From contig JAJXXS010000176.1 in NCBI GenBank assembly GCA_021780975.1, forward strand, positions 1-6,768: a DNA stretch of 6,768 bases, written 5' to 3'. The notes beneath the pieces are model-generated. The model was not told the DNA's origin, did no database searches, and worked only from the letters and a program-made list of their open reading frames with translations. Origin of the DNA: Pseudomonadota bacterium (GTDB taxonomy: Bacteria; Pseudomonadota; Gammaproteobacteria; Burkholderiales; Thiobacillaceae). Positions 5,706 to 6,768 of this stretch are shown piece after piece. A program made the position numbers and the translations under genes. Positions within the stretch are counted from its first letter, which is position 1, and every line of letters starts with the position of its first letter.

Positions 5706-6768
5706 ATGCAACCCACCCCACCCGGAAATCCATCCCAGAATCCCGGCGGACCGGACAATGACGCCGGCCAATCGGTCTTTATCGCCCGCCAGCCCATCCT
5801 TGACCGCAAGCAGGACATATTCGGCTACGAATTGCTGGCGCGCGCCGACGCAACCAGCCAGTCCGCCCCCACCACCCACACGGTCGAATCCGACACCGCT
5901 TTTTTATTCAACGCGCTGTCCAATTTCGCCACCGAACAGCTTTTTGGCGACAAGCTGGCGTTCGTCAACTGCATATTTGAGGATCTCAGTGGCGAGCACC
6001 TGGAAATCGTGTTCCCCGAACGCATGGTTCTGGAAATTCCGCGCGTTCCAGGAGATGACCCTGCCGTCATCGCCGATATCGCCGCCAAGCTGGAAAACCT
6101 GCGCGTACGCGGTTTCCAGATCGCCGGGGGGGTGTTCGCTGCCGCCGGCCCCTATGCGCCCTGGCTGCCGCATCTGAGCTTCATCAAATTCGACGTGCAG
6201 TCGGGCAACCCTGCCCTGGCGCAGTTTCTTGCCAAGAAAGCCCAGTCTCAGAGGCAGTTTCGAATCGTGGCCGAAAAAGTCGAGACCCTGGAGCAGTTCA
6301 AATTTCATCTTGACCTGGGCTATGACTACTTCCAGGGTTATTACTTCGCCAAACCCCAGACCGTCACCGCCAAGGTGGTCAACCCGGCCTTCTCCAACGT
6401 CCTGCAGCTGATAAACCTGGTCAGCAAGGAAGCCGAGTTGCGTGAGATTGACGAGGTCATCAAGCGCGATCCGGCCCTGTCCTTCAAGCTGCTGCGCTAC
6501 ATCAATTCGTCTGGCTTCGGACTGATGTCGGAAGTGACGTCCTTCCGTCACGCCGTCACGCTGCTGGGCTACCGCAAGCTGTTCCGCTGGCTGACGCTGC
6601 TGCTCGCCACCATAGACAAATCGGGCACGCCACCGGCGGTGATACGCACCGCCGTCACCCGCGGACGCATGATGGAACTCCTGGCAGGCAATCTCATGTC
6701 GCAGGACGAGTGCGACAACGCCTTCATTACCGGGGTGTTTTCCCTGCTGGATACCATGCTTGGGGTAT
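5706..6768 (+). CDS. EAL-HDOD signalling protein with degenerate EAL site (3' end outside window)
   Basis: The frame is open from ATG 5706 to the window edge: 354 complete codons and one extra base. Family members run to about 400 residues, so roughly 50 are missing. Residues 1-22 are a Pro/Gly/Asn-rich leader. About 23-222 form an EAL domain: FIARQPILD (25-33), YELLARA (41-47, in place of the EAL motif, E42 kept), FVN (86-88, N88 kept), LEIPR (109-113, E110 kept but the second Glu of the usual EITE replaced), IKFD (160-163) and VAEKVET (188-194), ending in QGYYFAKP (210-217). The usual DDF metal-binding motif is replaced around residues 141-144 by GGVF, so c-di-GMP hydrolysis is unlikely. 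From about 226 an HDOD domain follows, with KRDPALSFKLLRYINS (253-268) and AVTLLGYRK (283-291). EAL-HDOD proteins such as Vibrio CdgJ affect motility and c-di-GMP signalling; a scaffold or regulatory role is inferred here. A terminator-like hairpin separates it from the upstream gene, suggesting its own transcription. Confidence 0.88.
   Translation, partial: MQPTPPGNPSQNPGGPDNDAGQSVFIARQPILDRKQDIFGYELLARADATSQSAPTTHTVESDTAFLFNALSNFATEQLFGDKLAFVNCIFEDLSGEHLEIVFPERMVLEIPRVPGDDPAVIADIAAKLENLRVRGFQIAGGVFAAAGPYAPWLPHLSFIKFDVQSGNPALAQFLAKKAQSQRQFRIVAEKVETLEQFKFHLDLGYDYFQGYYFAKPQTVTAKVVNPAFSNVLQLINLVSKEAELREIDEVIKRDPALSFKLLRYINSSGFGLMSEVTSFRHAVTLLGYRKLFRWLTLLLATIDKSGTPPAVIRTAVTRGRMMELLAGNLMSQDECDNAFITGVFSLLDTMLGV

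Noticed and set aside
3807..5879. A 690-codon open frame on the minus strand, antisense to the glycosyltransferase gene
   Set aside because: The plus strand here encodes unmistakable GT2 and GT4 motifs. The minus-strand translation has no recognisable domain, is rich in His/Val/Gly as expected from the complement of GC-rich coding DNA, and has no convincing ribosome binding context.
1..6768. Mobile element, CRISPR, tRNA or toxin-antitoxin signals
   Set aside because: No terminal inverted repeats, transposase motifs, regularly spaced repeats, cloverleaf-like segments or small paired genes were seen; nearly all of the window is accounted for by three coding regions.

Overview
The window reads as a flagellar locus from a GC-rich Gram-negative bacterium. 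The style of FlgL, the multidomain glycosyltransferase and the EAL-HDOD protein suggests a Betaproteobacterium or a close relative, but this is only an impression from protein style. All three genes are on the + strand. Two of them are cut by the window edges.

Layout: (1) positions 1-905 hold the C-terminal 300 codons of flgL, the hook-filament junction protein. (2) After a 21-base gap containing a Shine-Dalgarno, positions 927-5633 hold one uninterrupted 1568-codon gene that starts at TTG. Its product strings together an unassigned N-terminal region, a SAM-dependent methyltransferase, a GT9 (heptosyltransferase-like) domain with a four-cysteine cluster, a Pro/Ala-rich linker, a first GT2 domain with an eroded front half, a second complete GT2 domain, and a GT4/GT1-type domain. 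(3) A 72-base gap holds a hairpin followed by six T, a plausible Rho-independent terminator. (4) From 5706 to the window end is the start of an EAL-HDOD signalling protein whose EAL domain has lost key metal ligands.

How the genes fit together: a large glycosyltransferase directly behind flgL recalls the flagellin glycosylation islands of Pseudomonas, which lie between flgL and fliC and include FgtA-type multidomain enzymes. The most economical reading is that the 1568-residue protein builds, and perhaps methylates, a glycan on flagellin or another filament protein in the cytoplasm before export. The EAL-HDOD gene behind the terminator is probably a separate unit. A link to c-di-GMP or motility control is plausible from family knowledge but not shown here.

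The most unusual item is the fusion of one methyltransferase and four glycosyltransferase modules in one chain, together with a base-composition contrast between parts of its 5' and 3' halves. No RNA gene, CRISPR array, insertion sequence or transposon end was seen.
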